Positions 24,793-33,987 of a DNA stretch of 42,527 nucleotides are shown here, in pieces. The DNA comes from CAZVXI01 sp964631295. Its GTDB lineage: Bacteria > Planctomycetota > Phycisphaerae > Phycisphaerales > SM1A02. The stretch's first letter is position 1, and each line of letters begins with the position of its first letter. The DNA lies in the NCBI GenBank assembly GCA_964631295.1, contig CAZVXI010000004.1, positions 1 to 42,527 of the forward strand. The letters are read 5' to 3'. A program made the translations under genes and the position numbers. Under the pieces are notes generated by a model that was not told where the DNA came from, did no database searches, and saw only the letters and a list, made by a program, of their open reading frames with translations.

Positions 24793-24822
24793 AGTATAGG
24801 ATGCCCGGCTCAGGCCACGCAA
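24793..24822 (-). promoter_or_regulatory. Probable promoter of the protease operon
   Basis: On the minus strand TTGCGT (24822-24817), an 18-base spacer and TATACT (24798-24793) resemble a housekeeping promoter, placed 36 bases before the ATG at 24757. Confidence 0.45.
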
Positions 24823-24882
24823 TCCGCGCTCACGCGAAGATCGGTATGACCATCCCTTTTCTCGACCGTTGGAACCACTCAC

Positions 24883-27198
24883 ATGATCGCCACCAGCAAA
24901 CCCGTCTCGAAGTTTTCTGTTCTCCTGGTCATCGCCGGCAACGCGATGTTCTCGACGGCAGCTGCCGGGCAGGACCTGGCAAACTACTTTGGGTTCGAGG
25001 GGCTCGAGGTTCTGAAGATCGGCCGCGGTGCTGGTCCGTTCGCCGTCGCGGATATCAACGATGATGGTTTGACCGACATCATCGCCGCTAACAACTCCAT
25101 GAGCCGCATCGAGGTGCACTACCAGAAACGAGATGCCTCGCCCAATGATGTCGACAGTGCATCTGTGGATGTCAACGAGTTCCCCGAGCACTGGCGGTAC
25201 CGTCGGCAGAACATATCAGTCACGCATCAGGTCAACGGTGTCGTCGCGCACGACTTCGACAGCGACGGGATGACCGACCTGATGTACGGTGGTTCGCCTG
25301 AGGCAATCGTCTTCCTCCGGCAGGTCACACGCGGTGAGTTCGAGATTTCCCGCCGCCATCGCGTGCGCAATCTTCAGGCACAACGCAACGCGTTCGCGGT
25401 TGCGGATGTCATCGGCGATGCAGATGCCGAACTGTTGTCGATCGTGAGTGGTGAACTGCACATCTGGCCACTCGACGCAGATGCGCTCGGGGAGCCAATG
25501 GTCCTTGCAACCGGACAGGATCTCGTCGCCTTCATGCTCGAAGATTACAACGGCGACGGGCTGACTGACATTGCTGGCGTCATCCCCGAAGATGCTGCCC
25601 CCGTCCGACTCTGGCTCGCGACACAGGATCGTGAAGAAAAGTCCGTGAACGCGCAGTTGCGCTTTGAGATGCCGCCACTTCGAGAACTCGACTCTGTCCG
25701 GATTCCAAATGAATCTGCTGCACGCCTTGCCGCCATCGAACGTGTGTCAAAGCGCATTGCGATCTACGGCGTGACCACGACGATGATCAAGCAGTATGGC
25801 GACCGTGATGCAGCTTTGAGAGCGTACAGTTTCACCAACGCGAAGAGTCGAAAACGCGATCATGTGGTCTTTGACCTTGACGCCGACGGCCTGCTCGACC
25901 TCATTGCGACCGACACAGTCGCCAACGCCCTTGCGGTGTATCGCCAGGTGCCCGGCAAAGGTCTGCTGGCGCCGGAACTACATCCGACACTGACTGATGT
26001 CGATTACTGCGTGGCGGGTAATGTTGATGACGATCCCTACGCGGAGATATTCGTTCTCTCGGAAGAGGAAGGCGTCGTCGGCCGCAGCGATTTTGGTCCG
26101 GATGGCGAGATCCCCTTCCCGCGGCCGCTGACGCTGTCGGATGGCTACACGCCAGTCGCCATGAACCTTGTCGATCTCGATGTTGGCCCGCGTGTCGCCG
26201 TGATCGCGAAATCCGGTCGCAAGCATGTGATTGATCTCATCGCGCCGGACGGCCATCGCGACACAATCGACCTTGGAACGCTCAGCCGGGCACCAGAGAC
26301 AATCCTCGCGCTCGATGCGGATCAGGATGGTCGTACAGACCTGCTGCTCTTCACGCGCGATAAGCCAATGACCATGTTGTACGCAGGCGCAACAGGCTTT
26401 GAACTGACTGAATCCGAAGCAATGGGCCAGTTCGGTCTCGTGAAAGCTGCTACCGCAGAGAATGCGGAGGCATACGACATCGATGGCGATGGTCTCTCGG
26501 AACTGCTCATCGCCGACAACAACTACGTGCGGGCGTTGCGGTACGATCCGATTCCCGGTGATGGAATCAGTCCGGGCTGGCAGGTTGTTGATCAGATCAA
26601 CGCTGCGGATGCTTCATCGGACGTGGTGTCAACAGCGCTTCTGCCGGATCGCATCATCGCAGCCGACAGTGAGAATAATCGACTGGTCATCATTGCGCGC
26701 AACGCATCATCTGACTGGGAGGAACTGGAATCCGTGGATGTGCGAGGCTTCACCTTCAACGCACTGCATGCCGGTGCCTTCTCCGGAGATGGAGAACCCA
26801 ACGTGCTCGCAATCGGCGACAGCGGCTTCGCGGTCGTCCGGCTCGCGGGAGAACGAGTCGATCTCAAGGAACTCGATTCGTGGCGCACCAGCGAGGAACG
26901 CCGGCTCCAGCACGAACTGGCCAGCGGTGATGTGAACGGAGATGGCTTCCAGGACATGATCTCACTCGACGCGGGTGAGCAGATGTGCGAGATTTTCACA
27001 TTTTCGCAGACCGGCCGGATGCTCTATGCGACAGGGTTCCAGGTGTTCGAGACAAAGATCTTCAGCGGCGGGTCATCACGTGAGTTCCAGCCCAGCCAGG
27101 TTGCCGTCGCAGACGTGACTGGTGATGGTGCGCACGACATCATCTTGCTCGCACACGACCGCGTGCTCATCTATCCGCAAATGAAAAGCACCGATTAA
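24883..27198 (+). CDS. Secreted FG-GAP/VCBS repeat protein
   Basis: A 771-residue protein with a signal peptide (about 1-29, ending AAAGQD). The rest consists of repeated blades of a beta-propeller marked by calcium-binding FG-GAP/VCBS motifs: VADINDDGLTDIIAANN, AHDFDSDGMTDLMYGGS, MLEDYNGDGLTDIAGVI, VFDLDADGLLDLIATD, ALDADQDGRTDLLLF, AYDIDGDGLSELLIADN, ASGDVNGDGFQDMISLD and VADVTGDGAHDIILLAH. At least eight such motifs are seen, so one or two propellers are likely. Proteins like this bind surfaces or glycans, or act as scaffolds; no enzymatic motif is visible. The ATG at 24883 is taken from the signal peptide; the site before it (GGAA) is weak. Confidence 0.85.
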   Translation: MIATSKPVSKFSVLLVIAGNAMFSTAAAGQDLANYFGFEGLEVLKIGRGAGPFAVADINDDGLTDIIAANNSMSRIEVHYQKRDASPNDVDSASVDVNEFPEHWRYRRQNISVTHQVNGVVAHDFDSDGMTDLMYGGSPEAIVFLRQVTRGEFEISRRHRVRNLQAQRNAFAVADVIGDADAELLSIVSGELHIWPLDADALGEPMVLATGQDLVAFMLEDYNGDGLTDIAGVIPEDAAPVRLWLATQDREEKSVNAQLRFEMPPLRELDSVRIPNESAARLAAIERVSKRIAIYGVTTTMIKQYGDRDAALRAYSFTNAKSRKRDHVVFDLDADGLLDLIATDTVANALAVYRQVPGKGLLAPELHPTLTDVDYCVAGNVDDDPYAEIFVLSEEEGVVGRSDFGPDGEIPFPRPLTLSDGYTPVAMNLVDLDVGPRVAVIAKSGRKHVIDLIAPDGHRDTIDLGTLSRAPETILALDADQDGRTDLLLFTRDKPMTMLYAGATGFELTESEAMGQFGLVKAATAENAEAYDIDGDGLSELLIADNNYVRALRYDPIPGDGISPGWQVVDQINAADASSDVVSTALLPDRIIAADSENNRLVIIARNASSDWEELESVDVRGFTFNALHAGAFSGDGEPNVLAIGDSGFAVVRLAGERVDLKELDSWRTSEERRLQHELASGDVNGDGFQDMISLDAGEQMCEIFTFSQTGRMLYATGFQVFETKIFSGGSSREFQPSQVAVADVTGDGAHDIILLAHDRVLIYPQMKSTD

Positions 27199-27355
27199 AT
27201 CGTCGGGCCTCTGCATTTTCACGCATGAAACACTGAGCCGCTGCGAATCGCAAACACGCTGCGCCGCTGAGGTTGCGCGCGTTTTCAGCCCCGCTTTCGT
27301 CGGCAGGAACGAACGGAATTAGTCACTCTTGGGCAACCGAGCGTTTTTCGCGCTG

Positions 27356-27384
27356 TTGGAATGGGCATATCCGATTAGGATAAC
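27356..27384 (+). promoter_or_regulatory. Possible promoter of the repeat/TSP3 protein gene
   Basis: TTGGAA (27356-27361), a 17-base spacer and GATAAC (27379-27384) lie 62 bases before the ATG at 27447. The region 27199-27446 otherwise contains no gene I can see. Confidence 0.35.
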
Positions 27385-27446
27385 AATCAAACGTCGCGCG
27401 GTTTCAGGTCCAGCCCGCGCGGCACGGCGAAAGGAGATGATCCCAG

Positions 27447-29525
27447 ATGATCAACCACGTATCTCGCAGTGTCGTTTTGTCAGCAGTTGCAGGAGTCCTC
27501 GTCTGGACGCTGCCATCGAGGGGCGACATCACCTACGACGTCATCGCTGTTTCTCAGGATCCGGCCCCCGGCACGTTGGACTTCTACAGCAACTTTACAG
27601 GCCAGGCCGTCAACAGTGTTGGCCAGATCGTCGTGTCGGCGCTGCTTGAGGATGGCGGCGGGACACCGTCCGGGTCTGGAGTGTTTTCGAACGCAACGGG
27701 AGCGCTTGATCTGATCGGGCGCGACGGGGAACCGGCGCCAGACACATCGCTTGATTTTCGAACCATAACCTCACCAGTCCTGAACGATGCCGGGCATGTC
27801 GTCTTCTCCGGTACACTGCAGGATGCAGGCGGCGTTTTTGCCGGGCGCGGCATCTGGTCTGAATCAGGTGGTGTACTGAGTCTGCTCGCACGAGACGGCG
27901 CGCCGGCACCGGGGACACCCAACGAGTTTTCGACTTTTGGCAATCCTGCACAGAATGGCGCAGGACAGATCGCGTTCTTCGCGACTTTGCAGGATACAGG
28001 CGGCGCATTTGCCGGGCGCGGCATCTGGCTGCAGGATGGTGGATCGCTGACGCTTGTCGCGCAGCAGGGTGACTCGGCGCCCGGCACCTCGGTTGATTTC
28101 TCCGCACTTGGCAACCCGGTCCTGAGCGATTCAGTGTTTCTTGCGTTTTCCGGTCAGTTGCAGGATGCAGGGGGCGCAGCGGCAGGGCGAGGCCTGTGGT
28201 TGCAGGATGATCTCGGGGCAATTCACCTCGTCGCGCGCGATGGTGATGCCGCACCGGTAACAGGGCTCGAGTTCCGAACATTCGGTAATCCTGCCATCAA
28301 CAACGCGGGCGAGATTGCGTTTCGTTCTGATCTGCAGGATGCGAGCGGTGTGCCGAGTGGCGCGGCTGTGTTCACGGATTCATCCGGCTCACTGGCGCTT
28401 GTTGCGCAAACTGGAAACGCTGCTCCGGGCACAAGCGACAATTTCTCGAACTTCGGTAATCCTGTTCTGAATGGCGCGGGACAAGTGAGTTTCTTCGCCA
28501 CGCTGGAAGATGCGGGCGGCGCGAGCACTGGTGGAGGCATCTGGGCTGATGTTGCCGGCTTCTTGTCGCTGATTGCGCGCAACGGCGATACAGCACCCGG
28601 AACGGGCGACTTCTTCCTCGATTTCGCAACGCCTGTTTCCAATGCGAACGGCGATGTTGCCTTTTTCGCGCTGCTTCAGGATGCCGGCGGGCTCTTCAGC
28701 GGGACCGGAATCTGGCTGTACGACGCAGCGAGCGATTCACTCGACGTGGTTGCTCTTGTGGGCGATGGCTTTGATGTCGCTTCCGGCGACGTCCGCACTG
28801 TCGCAGCCGTGACGCTGGCAGGCACGGGCAGCGGCGGCGAAGACGGACGTACTGCCGCGCTCAATGACGATGGCCTGCTGACGTTTGAACTCGCGTTCAC
28901 TGATGGCAGCGAGGCTGTCGTGACCGCGTCCAAAGAGATTGCTGACACCGACGGTGATGGACTCACTGATGATGAGGAACTCAGCATCTACTTTACCGAC
29001 CCCAACGACCCTGATACTGACGGGGACGGCCTGACCGATGGTGAAGAAGTCCTCGACATCACCTGCGGTCCGGATCCGACCAACGCTGACACCGACGGCG
29101 ACACCCTGCTCGATGGTGATGAAGTCGCGTTCGGCACCGATCCGTGTAATGCTGACACCGACGGCGACGGCCTGGATGATGCCGTTGATGATTCCCCGCT
29201 TACCCCGGGTGCGTCGATCGGAGTCATCGCCGATCTCACGTACGATCTCGCGGTCGACATCTACAACACGCCACTGAGCGTGTTCGAGGGTCGCAACAAC
29301 CGTGCGAAACGAGGACGACGGATCGCGCTGACGAATCTTGCCTTCGTCGCATCGCTCCTGCTCGACAACAACAGAGATCAGGCGGCCGAGCAGTTGCTTG
29401 AGGCACTGCTCAAGAAGGTTGATGGCGAGCCACACCCGCGCGACTGGATGGCCGATTCGCCTGAGAAGGACGCTATCGCGGCTGAGACTGAAACGCTGAT
29501 CAATCTCATTGAGCTCCTGCCGTAA
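27447..29525 (+). CDS. Secreted repeat protein with TSP type 3 calcium repeats
   Basis: A 692-residue protein. A signal peptide (about 1-26) is followed by seven repeats of about 57-60 residues (roughly 30-450), each with (A)PGT..F followed by .F.NPV.N.AGQ...F..LQDAGG.....G.W; the family is close to the DUF7453/choice-of-anchor type found in planctomycetes. Residues about 500-585 hold four thrombospondin type 3-like repeats (DTDGDGLTDDEELS, DTDGDGLTDGEEV, DTDGDTLLDGDEV, DTDGDGLDDAVDD), which bind calcium. The last 100 residues form a helical domain (AAEQLLEALLKKVDGEPHP). AAGGAG 10 bases before the ATG decides the start. It is probably a cell-surface or extracellular structural protein. Confidence 0.85.
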   Translation: MINHVSRSVVLSAVAGVLVWTLPSRGDITYDVIAVSQDPAPGTLDFYSNFTGQAVNSVGQIVVSALLEDGGGTPSGSGVFSNATGALDLIGRDGEPAPDTSLDFRTITSPVLNDAGHVVFSGTLQDAGGVFAGRGIWSESGGVLSLLARDGAPAPGTPNEFSTFGNPAQNGAGQIAFFATLQDTGGAFAGRGIWLQDGGSLTLVAQQGDSAPGTSVDFSALGNPVLSDSVFLAFSGQLQDAGGAAAGRGLWLQDDLGAIHLVARDGDAAPVTGLEFRTFGNPAINNAGEIAFRSDLQDASGVPSGAAVFTDSSGSLALVAQTGNAAPGTSDNFSNFGNPVLNGAGQVSFFATLEDAGGASTGGGIWADVAGFLSLIARNGDTAPGTGDFFLDFATPVSNANGDVAFFALLQDAGGLFSGTGIWLYDAASDSLDVVALVGDGFDVASGDVRTVAAVTLAGTGSGGEDGRTAALNDDGLLTFELAFTDGSEAVVTASKEIADTDGDGLTDDEELSIYFTDPNDPDTDGDGLTDGEEVLDITCGPDPTNADTDGDTLLDGDEVAFGTDPCNADTDGDGLDDAVDDSPLTPGASIGVIADLTYDLAVDIYNTPLSVFEGRNNRAKRGRRIALTNLAFVASLLLDNNRDQAAEQLLEALLKKVDGEPHPRDWMADSPEKDAIAAETETLINLIELLP

Positions 29526-29553
29526 CGAACGTCGTTCGAGTCAATGCAAATGC

Positions 29554-29584
29554 AGCCCGCTCCTCTCCCGGAGCGGGCTTTTTT
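29554..29584 (+). terminator. Rho-independent terminator after the TSP3 protein gene
   Basis: A 10-bp stem (AGCCCGCTCC with GGAGCGGGCT, 6-base loop) is followed by a run of T. It lies 28 bases after the stop at 29525 and ends this transcript before the DinB-like gene. Confidence 0.92.
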
Positions 29585-29600
29585 CTGCGCTCGCGACCCG

Positions 29601-29606
29601 TACAAT
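29601..29606 (+). promoter_or_regulatory. Likely -10 box of the DinB-like gene
   Basis: TACAAT sits 6 bases before the ATG at 29613, so the transcript is probably leaderless or nearly so. The -35 region falls in the T run of the preceding terminator and is poor. Confidence 0.4.
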
Positions 29607-29612
29607 CAGGTC

Positions 29613-30149
29613 ATGTCCGACTCAGCGCGAAGAGACGTCATCCAAGCCGCCGTCGAGAGCTTCGAATACCAGAAGCGCTTCGCCGAGCGTGCCATCGCAC
29701 AAGTCAGCGATGATCAATTGCACGAAGTCATCGGCCACGATGCCAACTCGATCGCAGTCATCGTCAAGCACATGGCGGGCAACATGCGATCGCGCTGGAC
29801 GGACTTCCTTACCACCGATGGCGAGAAGCCCGATCGCAACCGCGATGATGAGTTCATCGACACGCTCGACACGCGCGAAGACATGCTCGCCGCCTGGGAG
29901 CGTGGCTGGCGAACCGTGTTCGATGCGCTTCGCGAACTGACCGACGCAGATCTTGGCCGCGAGATCGTGATCCGCGGCAAGCCGCACACTGTCATCCGCG
30001 CGATCACGCGGCAGGTCGATCATTACGGGTATCACACCGGGCAGATCGTGCTCATCGCCAAGCTCCTCGCGCGCGAAGCATGGCAGCCCATCACCGTCCC
30101 CCGCGGCCAGTCGCAGCAATACAACGACAAGGTCTGGCAGCGAAAGTGA
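29613..30149 (+). CDS. DinB-like / DUF1572 family protein
   Basis: A 178-residue four-helix protein of the DinB-like superfamily, close to the DUF1572 group. Members bind a divalent metal through conserved His residues, here in IVKHMAGNMRSRW and VDHYGYHTGQIVLIA. Some members act as thiol-dependent S-transferases, but the substrate here is not evident. The ATG at 29613 matches the family start (SDSARRDVIQAAVESFEYQKRFAE); an open frame extends upstream into the terminator and is not coding. Its stop codon abuts the stop of the convergent PhoX gene in the palindrome TGATCA. Confidence 0.85.
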   Translation: MSDSARRDVIQAAVESFEYQKRFAERAIAQVSDDQLHEVIGHDANSIAVIVKHMAGNMRSRWTDFLTTDGEKPDRNRDDEFIDTLDTREDMLAAWERGWRTVFDALRELTDADLGREIVIRGKPHTVIRAITRQVDHYGYHTGQIVLIAKLLAREAWQPITVPRGQSQQYNDKVWQRK

Positions 30150-30152
30150 TCA
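30147..30152. other. Second palindromic double stop TGATCA
   Basis: TGA (30147-30149) ends the DinB-like gene and the complementary TGA (30152-30150) ends the PhoX gene on the minus strand, with zero bases between them. This is the same arrangement as at 7630-7635. Confidence 0.95.
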
Positions 30153-31574
30153 CATCCCAGTGCGGCCGGCGCGATCCCACGGGCCGGTCACGGCAACGGT
30201 GACACCCTCGTTTTGAATATTGAAAAACAGCGTTGAGCCATCTGGCGAGAATGTCGCGCCAGCTAACTCGGAGCTGCTCAACTTGTTCACAGCCAGCAGA
30301 TACATCTCACCCTCGGGCGTGATGCCAACGATCTTGTCCGGCCCCCTGCCATCTTCGGTGACGATCAGATCGCCCCAGGGAGAGACGGTCACGTTGTCAC
30401 AGTTCCGAAGGATCGAATCATCTTCTGATTCGATGAACAGTTCCAGTTCGCCGGGCTGGGTTGTTTCATCGTCGGTTCCCTCATGCGGGCTGGGTGTGTA
30501 ACGCCAGATCTGCCCACGTTGCGCCGGGCCGCCATCAGTGCAGGCAAAGAATGCAGCATCGCGTCCAAACCACAGACCTTCGCCGCGGGAGAACTTCGCT
30601 GCGCCTGACTCGAAGCCTCGGAGCCGCAAGTCTCCTTCGGGGCTTTCAACCTCATCGAGGTCGATCCATCGCACGGGCAGGCGTTCACCCGGCCGGACGC
30701 GCACCGTTGCCGGGCCGACGCGGTTGCCCTCTTCGTCGGGTTCGGGCCAGTTGCGTGTATCGAGTGAAGGCTGGTCGGTCACGGACAACGCCTGGAGGCG
30801 GCCGCCCTTGAGCAGTTGGCTGGGCTCATGCGGTATGAATCGATAAAACAGCCCGTCGCCGATGTCTTCAGTCTGATAGATGACGCCGCTCGCGGGTTCG
30901 ACGGCGATCGCCTCATGTTTGAACCGCCCCATCGCCTTGATCGGTACAGGGTCTGCCAGAGCGATTTTCGTGGTTGCTGGAACTTCGAACGCGAAACCAT
31001 GGTCGTGCTCGTGTTCAGCGTCTGCGGTTTGCTGTGTTTCCTCACAACTGATCCAGCTTCCCCACGGGGTCGGTCCGCCGGCACAGTTGTAGTTGGTGCC
31101 TGCCAGTGACAGCGAGTGCTGCCTGAGTTCCTGCCGGTGTGTGTCGTACACGAGTGTGGTCGTTGCGCCCAAACTTGGATCGCGGCCGAAGCCGGCATCG
31201 TACACCTTGCTTCGGTCGACGGTGCCCAACAACTCATTCTGCCAGCCAAAGGCTCCGTAGCGTGGGCCGTGTCGGTGAACTTCGTGATTGCGCACGAGGA
31301 TGGTGAGGCCATCGGGATCGGGGAAGGTTGCCATGCCGTCGTGCAGACCGGGCACAAACAGTCCATCATCCATCCGCTCGCCTTGCTTGGAGAAGATCCG
31401 ATAGGAGAATCCCGCAGGCAGATCGAGCACGCCGTGAGGGTCGGGCGTGAGCGGGCCAAAGCCGGCGTCTTCAAGCACGTCGACTCGGCCACCACTGGCA
31501 AGCCATTGCCGAAGCCCGAGGAATCCCATGCTGATGGCCGCACCGGCCCGAAGCATCTCTCGTCGTGTGTACAT
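30150..31574 (-). CDS. PhoX-type (DUF839) protein with Tat signal
   Basis: A 474-residue protein of the PhoX/DUF839 family, which includes calcium- and iron-dependent alkaline phosphatases. The N-terminus MYTRREMLRAGAAISMGFLGL is a twin-arginine signal, so the enzyme is exported folded with its cofactor. Family segments include ILVRNHEVHRHGPRYG, GGPTPWGSWISCEETQ, GRFKHEAIAVEPASGVIYQTEDIGDG, DNVTVSPWGDLIVTEDG and ATFSPDGSTLFFNIQ. These are the conserved parts of the propeller that carries the metal site. I keep the wording PhoX-type because phosphatase activity is not proven for all members. The ATG at 31574 is favoured over a GTG seven codons upstream because the twin-arginine motif follows it directly. 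Confidence 0.88.
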   Translation of the reverse strand: MYTRREMLRAGAAISMGFLGLRQWLASGGRVDVLEDAGFGPLTPDPHGVLDLPAGFSYRIFSKQGERMDDGLFVPGLHDGMATFPDPDGLTILVRNHEVHRHGPRYGAFGWQNELLGTVDRSKVYDAGFGRDPSLGATTTLVYDTHRQELRQHSLSLAGTNYNCAGGPTPWGSWISCEETQQTADAEHEHDHGFAFEVPATTKIALADPVPIKAMGRFKHEAIAVEPASGVIYQTEDIGDGLFYRFIPHEPSQLLKGGRLQALSVTDQPSLDTRNWPEPDEEGNRVGPATVRVRPGERLPVRWIDLDEVESPEGDLRLRGFESGAAKFSRGEGLWFGRDAAFFACTDGGPAQRGQIWRYTPSPHEGTDDETTQPGELELFIESEDDSILRNCDNVTVSPWGDLIVTEDGRGPDKIVGITPEGEMYLLAVNKLSSSELAGATFSPDGSTLFFNIQNEGVTVAVTGPWDRAGRTGM

Positions 31575-31682
31575 GGTCGTATCTCGCAATCTCACACAGT
31601 CTAGAGAGGCACGCGTCGACCAAGCGTTCAGAAATGGACAAAAGCCAGTGTCGGCCCCCAGACTGGTCGAAACAGGCTCTGA

Positions 31683-31710
31683 TTGACACGCCGACTCCGC
31701 GGGTTATCCT
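31683..31710 (+). promoter_or_regulatory. Probable thrS promoter
   Basis: TTGACA (31683-31688), a 16-base spacer and TATCCT (31705-31710) match a strong housekeeping promoter. Transcription would start near 31717, giving a leader of about 175 bases. Confidence 0.6.
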
Positions 31711-31726
31711 CACACGACATGCCAGA

Positions 31727-31792
31727 GAACAGCGACATGTGCCGAGCAGCGACGACTCCGTGCCCGGATTGCGGATAAGGCCGTCGCTGTTC
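31727..31792 (+). promoter_or_regulatory. Structured leader element in front of thrS
   Basis: GAACAGCGAC (31727-31736) and GTCGCTGTTC (31783-31792) are perfect inverted copies of 10 bases enclosing 46 bases, with a smaller hairpin TCCG-TGCC-CGGA inside (31757-31768). In E. coli, ThrRS represses its own mRNA through hairpins that mimic tRNA-Thr, so a similar role is possible but unproven. A 19-codon open frame (31719-31778) overlaps it. The whole gap 31575-31890 holds no other gene. Confidence 0.5.
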
Positions 31793-31890
31793 GAGTGAAG
31801 ATGTGAAACACGAATCACCCAGAGGCGCGGCAACCAGCCGTGCTTCGTTTGTTTTTGGCCACGCATCGCGTTCGACCGATTGGATACAAC

Positions 31891-33972
31891 ATGCCTCGCA
31901 TCACCCTGCCGGATGGATCGATTAAGGAATATGACGGCCCTGTCACCGCAGCTGATGTTGCTTCAGACATCGGCCCGGGTCTCGCAGCCAGCGCGCTGGG
32001 CGCGAAGATCGATGGCGTGCTCAGCGATCTGGATATGCCGATCGCCGATCATGCGCGGCTGGAGATCATCACCGCGCGGCCGGGTGAGAAGGAGTCCGAC
32101 CCGGATGCGTTGTACCTGATCCGACACAGTTGCGCGCATGTGATGGCTGAGGCGATCCAGCGCATTGTGCCCGAAGCGCAGCTCGTGTACGGGCCGCCGG
32201 TCGAGAACGGCTACTACTACGACATTGCATTCCCTGATGATCGCGAGCTGTCGACAGAGGATTTCGATGCGATCGAGAAACAGATGGAGCAGATCATCAA
32301 GGAGGATCGCCCGTTCACGCGGGTTGACATGCCTGCCGAAACTGGCATGAAGAAGCTCAAGGAAGAAGGCAGCAAGTACAAGATCGATAACGCCGAGCGC
32401 GCGATTGAGGCCGGCAGTGATGAGCTGAGTTGGTACGTGACAGGCAAGTCCGGTGAGAACTGGGAAGACCTCTGCCGAGGGCCGCATGTGCCATCGACAG
32501 GGCGCATCGGCGCTTTCAAGGTGATGTCACTTGCATCGAGCTATTGGCACGGCGACGCCGACTCCGATCGACTGACGCGTGTGTACGGCACAGCGTTCGT
32601 CCATCGCAAACAGCTCAAGGCGTACTTGCAGCAACTCGAGGAGGCAAAGAAACGAGATCATCGTCTGTTGGGCAAACAACTGCACCTGTTCCACACGGAT
32701 GAAGCGGTTGGATCGGGTCTGATTCTGTGGACGCCCAATGGTGCTGCGGTGCGCCGTGAGTTGGAGCAGTTCATCTCTTCCGAACTAACGCGGCAGGGCT
32801 ATCACCAGGTATACACGCCACATGTCGGCAAGCTGGAGTTGTACAAGACCTCCGGGCACTTCCCTTATTACCAGGAGAGTCAGTTCCCGCCGCTGATCGA
32901 TCACGATCACATGCAGACGCTCGCGAAAGAGGGATGCTCGTGCGCGGAGCTTGCCAACCTGATGAAAGAAGGCGACATCGATGGCTACCTGCTCAAGCCG
33001 ATGAACTGCCCTCATCACATCAAGATCTACGACAGTCAGCCGCGAAGCTACCGCGACCTGCCCGTGCGCCTCGCAGAGTTCGGCACCGTGTACCGCTGGG
33101 AGCAGTCCGGCGAAATCGGTGGCCTCACGCGTGTGCGCGGCTTCACACAAGATGATGCGCACCTGTTCTGTACTGAAGACCAACTCGCAGAGGAGCTTCA
33201 GGGATGCCTGGAACTTGTGCGGATTATCTTCCACACGCTCAAGATGAGTGACTATCGCGTGCGCGTCGGATTGCGCGACCCGGACAGCTCAAAGTATGTC
33301 GGCGATGCGCGCAACTGGGACAAGGCCGAGCACGCCTGCCGCTCTGCCGCGGCCACCCTGGATGAGCCGTTCAGTGAAGAGCCCGGCGAGGCGGCGTTCT
33401 ACGGGCCGAAGATCGACTTTGTTGTGAAGGATGTCATCGGGCGCGAATGGCAGCTTGGCACCGTCCAGGTGGACTACAACCTGCCTGAGCGCTTCGACCT
33501 GAGTTACATCGGCCCGGACAACAAGCCGCACCGACCGGTCATGATCCACCGCGCGCCGTTCGGCTCGATGGAGCGATTCTGCGCGGTCTTGATCGAGCAC
33601 TTTGCCGGCGCGTTCCCCGCGTGGCTTGCTCCGGAACAGGTGCGAGTCTTACCCATTTCGGAAAAGACGGTGGATTACGCCAGCGAGGTGCTGGCCAATC
33701 TCAAGTCGATTGGGGCACGGGCGACGCTTGACTCGTCGGATGAGCGAATTCAGGCGAAGATCAAGGTCGGCACATCGATGAAGATCCCCTATTTGCTGAT
33801 CGTGGGCGGCAACGAGGCGGGGAGCCAGACCGTCAGCGTCCGGGCGTTTGGCACCAAGCAGGATCTCGGGGCCGTGCCGCTCGACGATTTCGTGGAGGGC
33901 CTCCGCCGTGAGATCACATCACGAGGTGAGGTTTCGGTCCGGGAGAAGCTCTTCGGGGCGGCATCGGTGTAA
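31891..33972 (+). CDS. thrS: Threonyl-tRNA synthetase
   Basis: A class II synthetase of 693 residues that charges tRNA-Thr. The order is an N-terminal TGS domain (MPRITLPDGSIKEYDGPVTA), the editing domain with HSCAHVMAEAIQRI and GPPVENGYYYD, the tRNA SAD segment DRLTRVYGTAF, the catalytic core with the zinc ligands in LMKPMNCPHHIKIY-like sequence (KPMNCPHHIKIYDS), class II motif 2 in FGTVYRWEQSG, motif 3 in PVMIHRAPFGSMERF, and the anticodon-binding domain at the C-terminus. The ATG at 31891 matches the family start, and GGA lies 7 bases upstream. Promoter and leader structure lie in front. infC follows with its own promoter. Confidence 0.96.
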   Translation: MPRITLPDGSIKEYDGPVTAADVASDIGPGLAASALGAKIDGVLSDLDMPIADHARLEIITARPGEKESDPDALYLIRHSCAHVMAEAIQRIVPEAQLVYGPPVENGYYYDIAFPDDRELSTEDFDAIEKQMEQIIKEDRPFTRVDMPAETGMKKLKEEGSKYKIDNAERAIEAGSDELSWYVTGKSGENWEDLCRGPHVPSTGRIGAFKVMSLASSYWHGDADSDRLTRVYGTAFVHRKQLKAYLQQLEEAKKRDHRLLGKQLHLFHTDEAVGSGLILWTPNGAAVRRELEQFISSELTRQGYHQVYTPHVGKLELYKTSGHFPYYQESQFPPLIDHDHMQTLAKEGCSCAELANLMKEGDIDGYLLKPMNCPHHIKIYDSQPRSYRDLPVRLAEFGTVYRWEQSGEIGGLTRVRGFTQDDAHLFCTEDQLAEELQGCLELVRIIFHTLKMSDYRVRVGLRDPDSSKYVGDARNWDKAEHACRSAAATLDEPFSEEPGEAAFYGPKIDFVVKDVIGREWQLGTVQVDYNLPERFDLSYIGPDNKPHRPVMIHRAPFGSMERFCAVLIEHFAGAFPAWLAPEQVRVLPISEKTVDYASEVLANLKSIGARATLDSSDERIQAKIKVGTSMKIPYLLIVGGNEAGSQTVSVRAFGTKQDLGAVPLDDFVEGLRREITSRGEVSVREKLFGAASV

Positions 33973-33987
33973 TCGGGGTTCAGAACC

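Noticed and set aside
31719..31778. 19-codon open frame in the thrS leader as a gene
   Set aside because: It lies inside the structured leader, contains only two adjacent Thr codons and shows no family resemblance; I mention it only as a possible leader peptide.
31717..31890. T-box riboswitch in front of thrS
   Set aside because: The T-box core sequence is absent and no terminator/antiterminator pair is seen.
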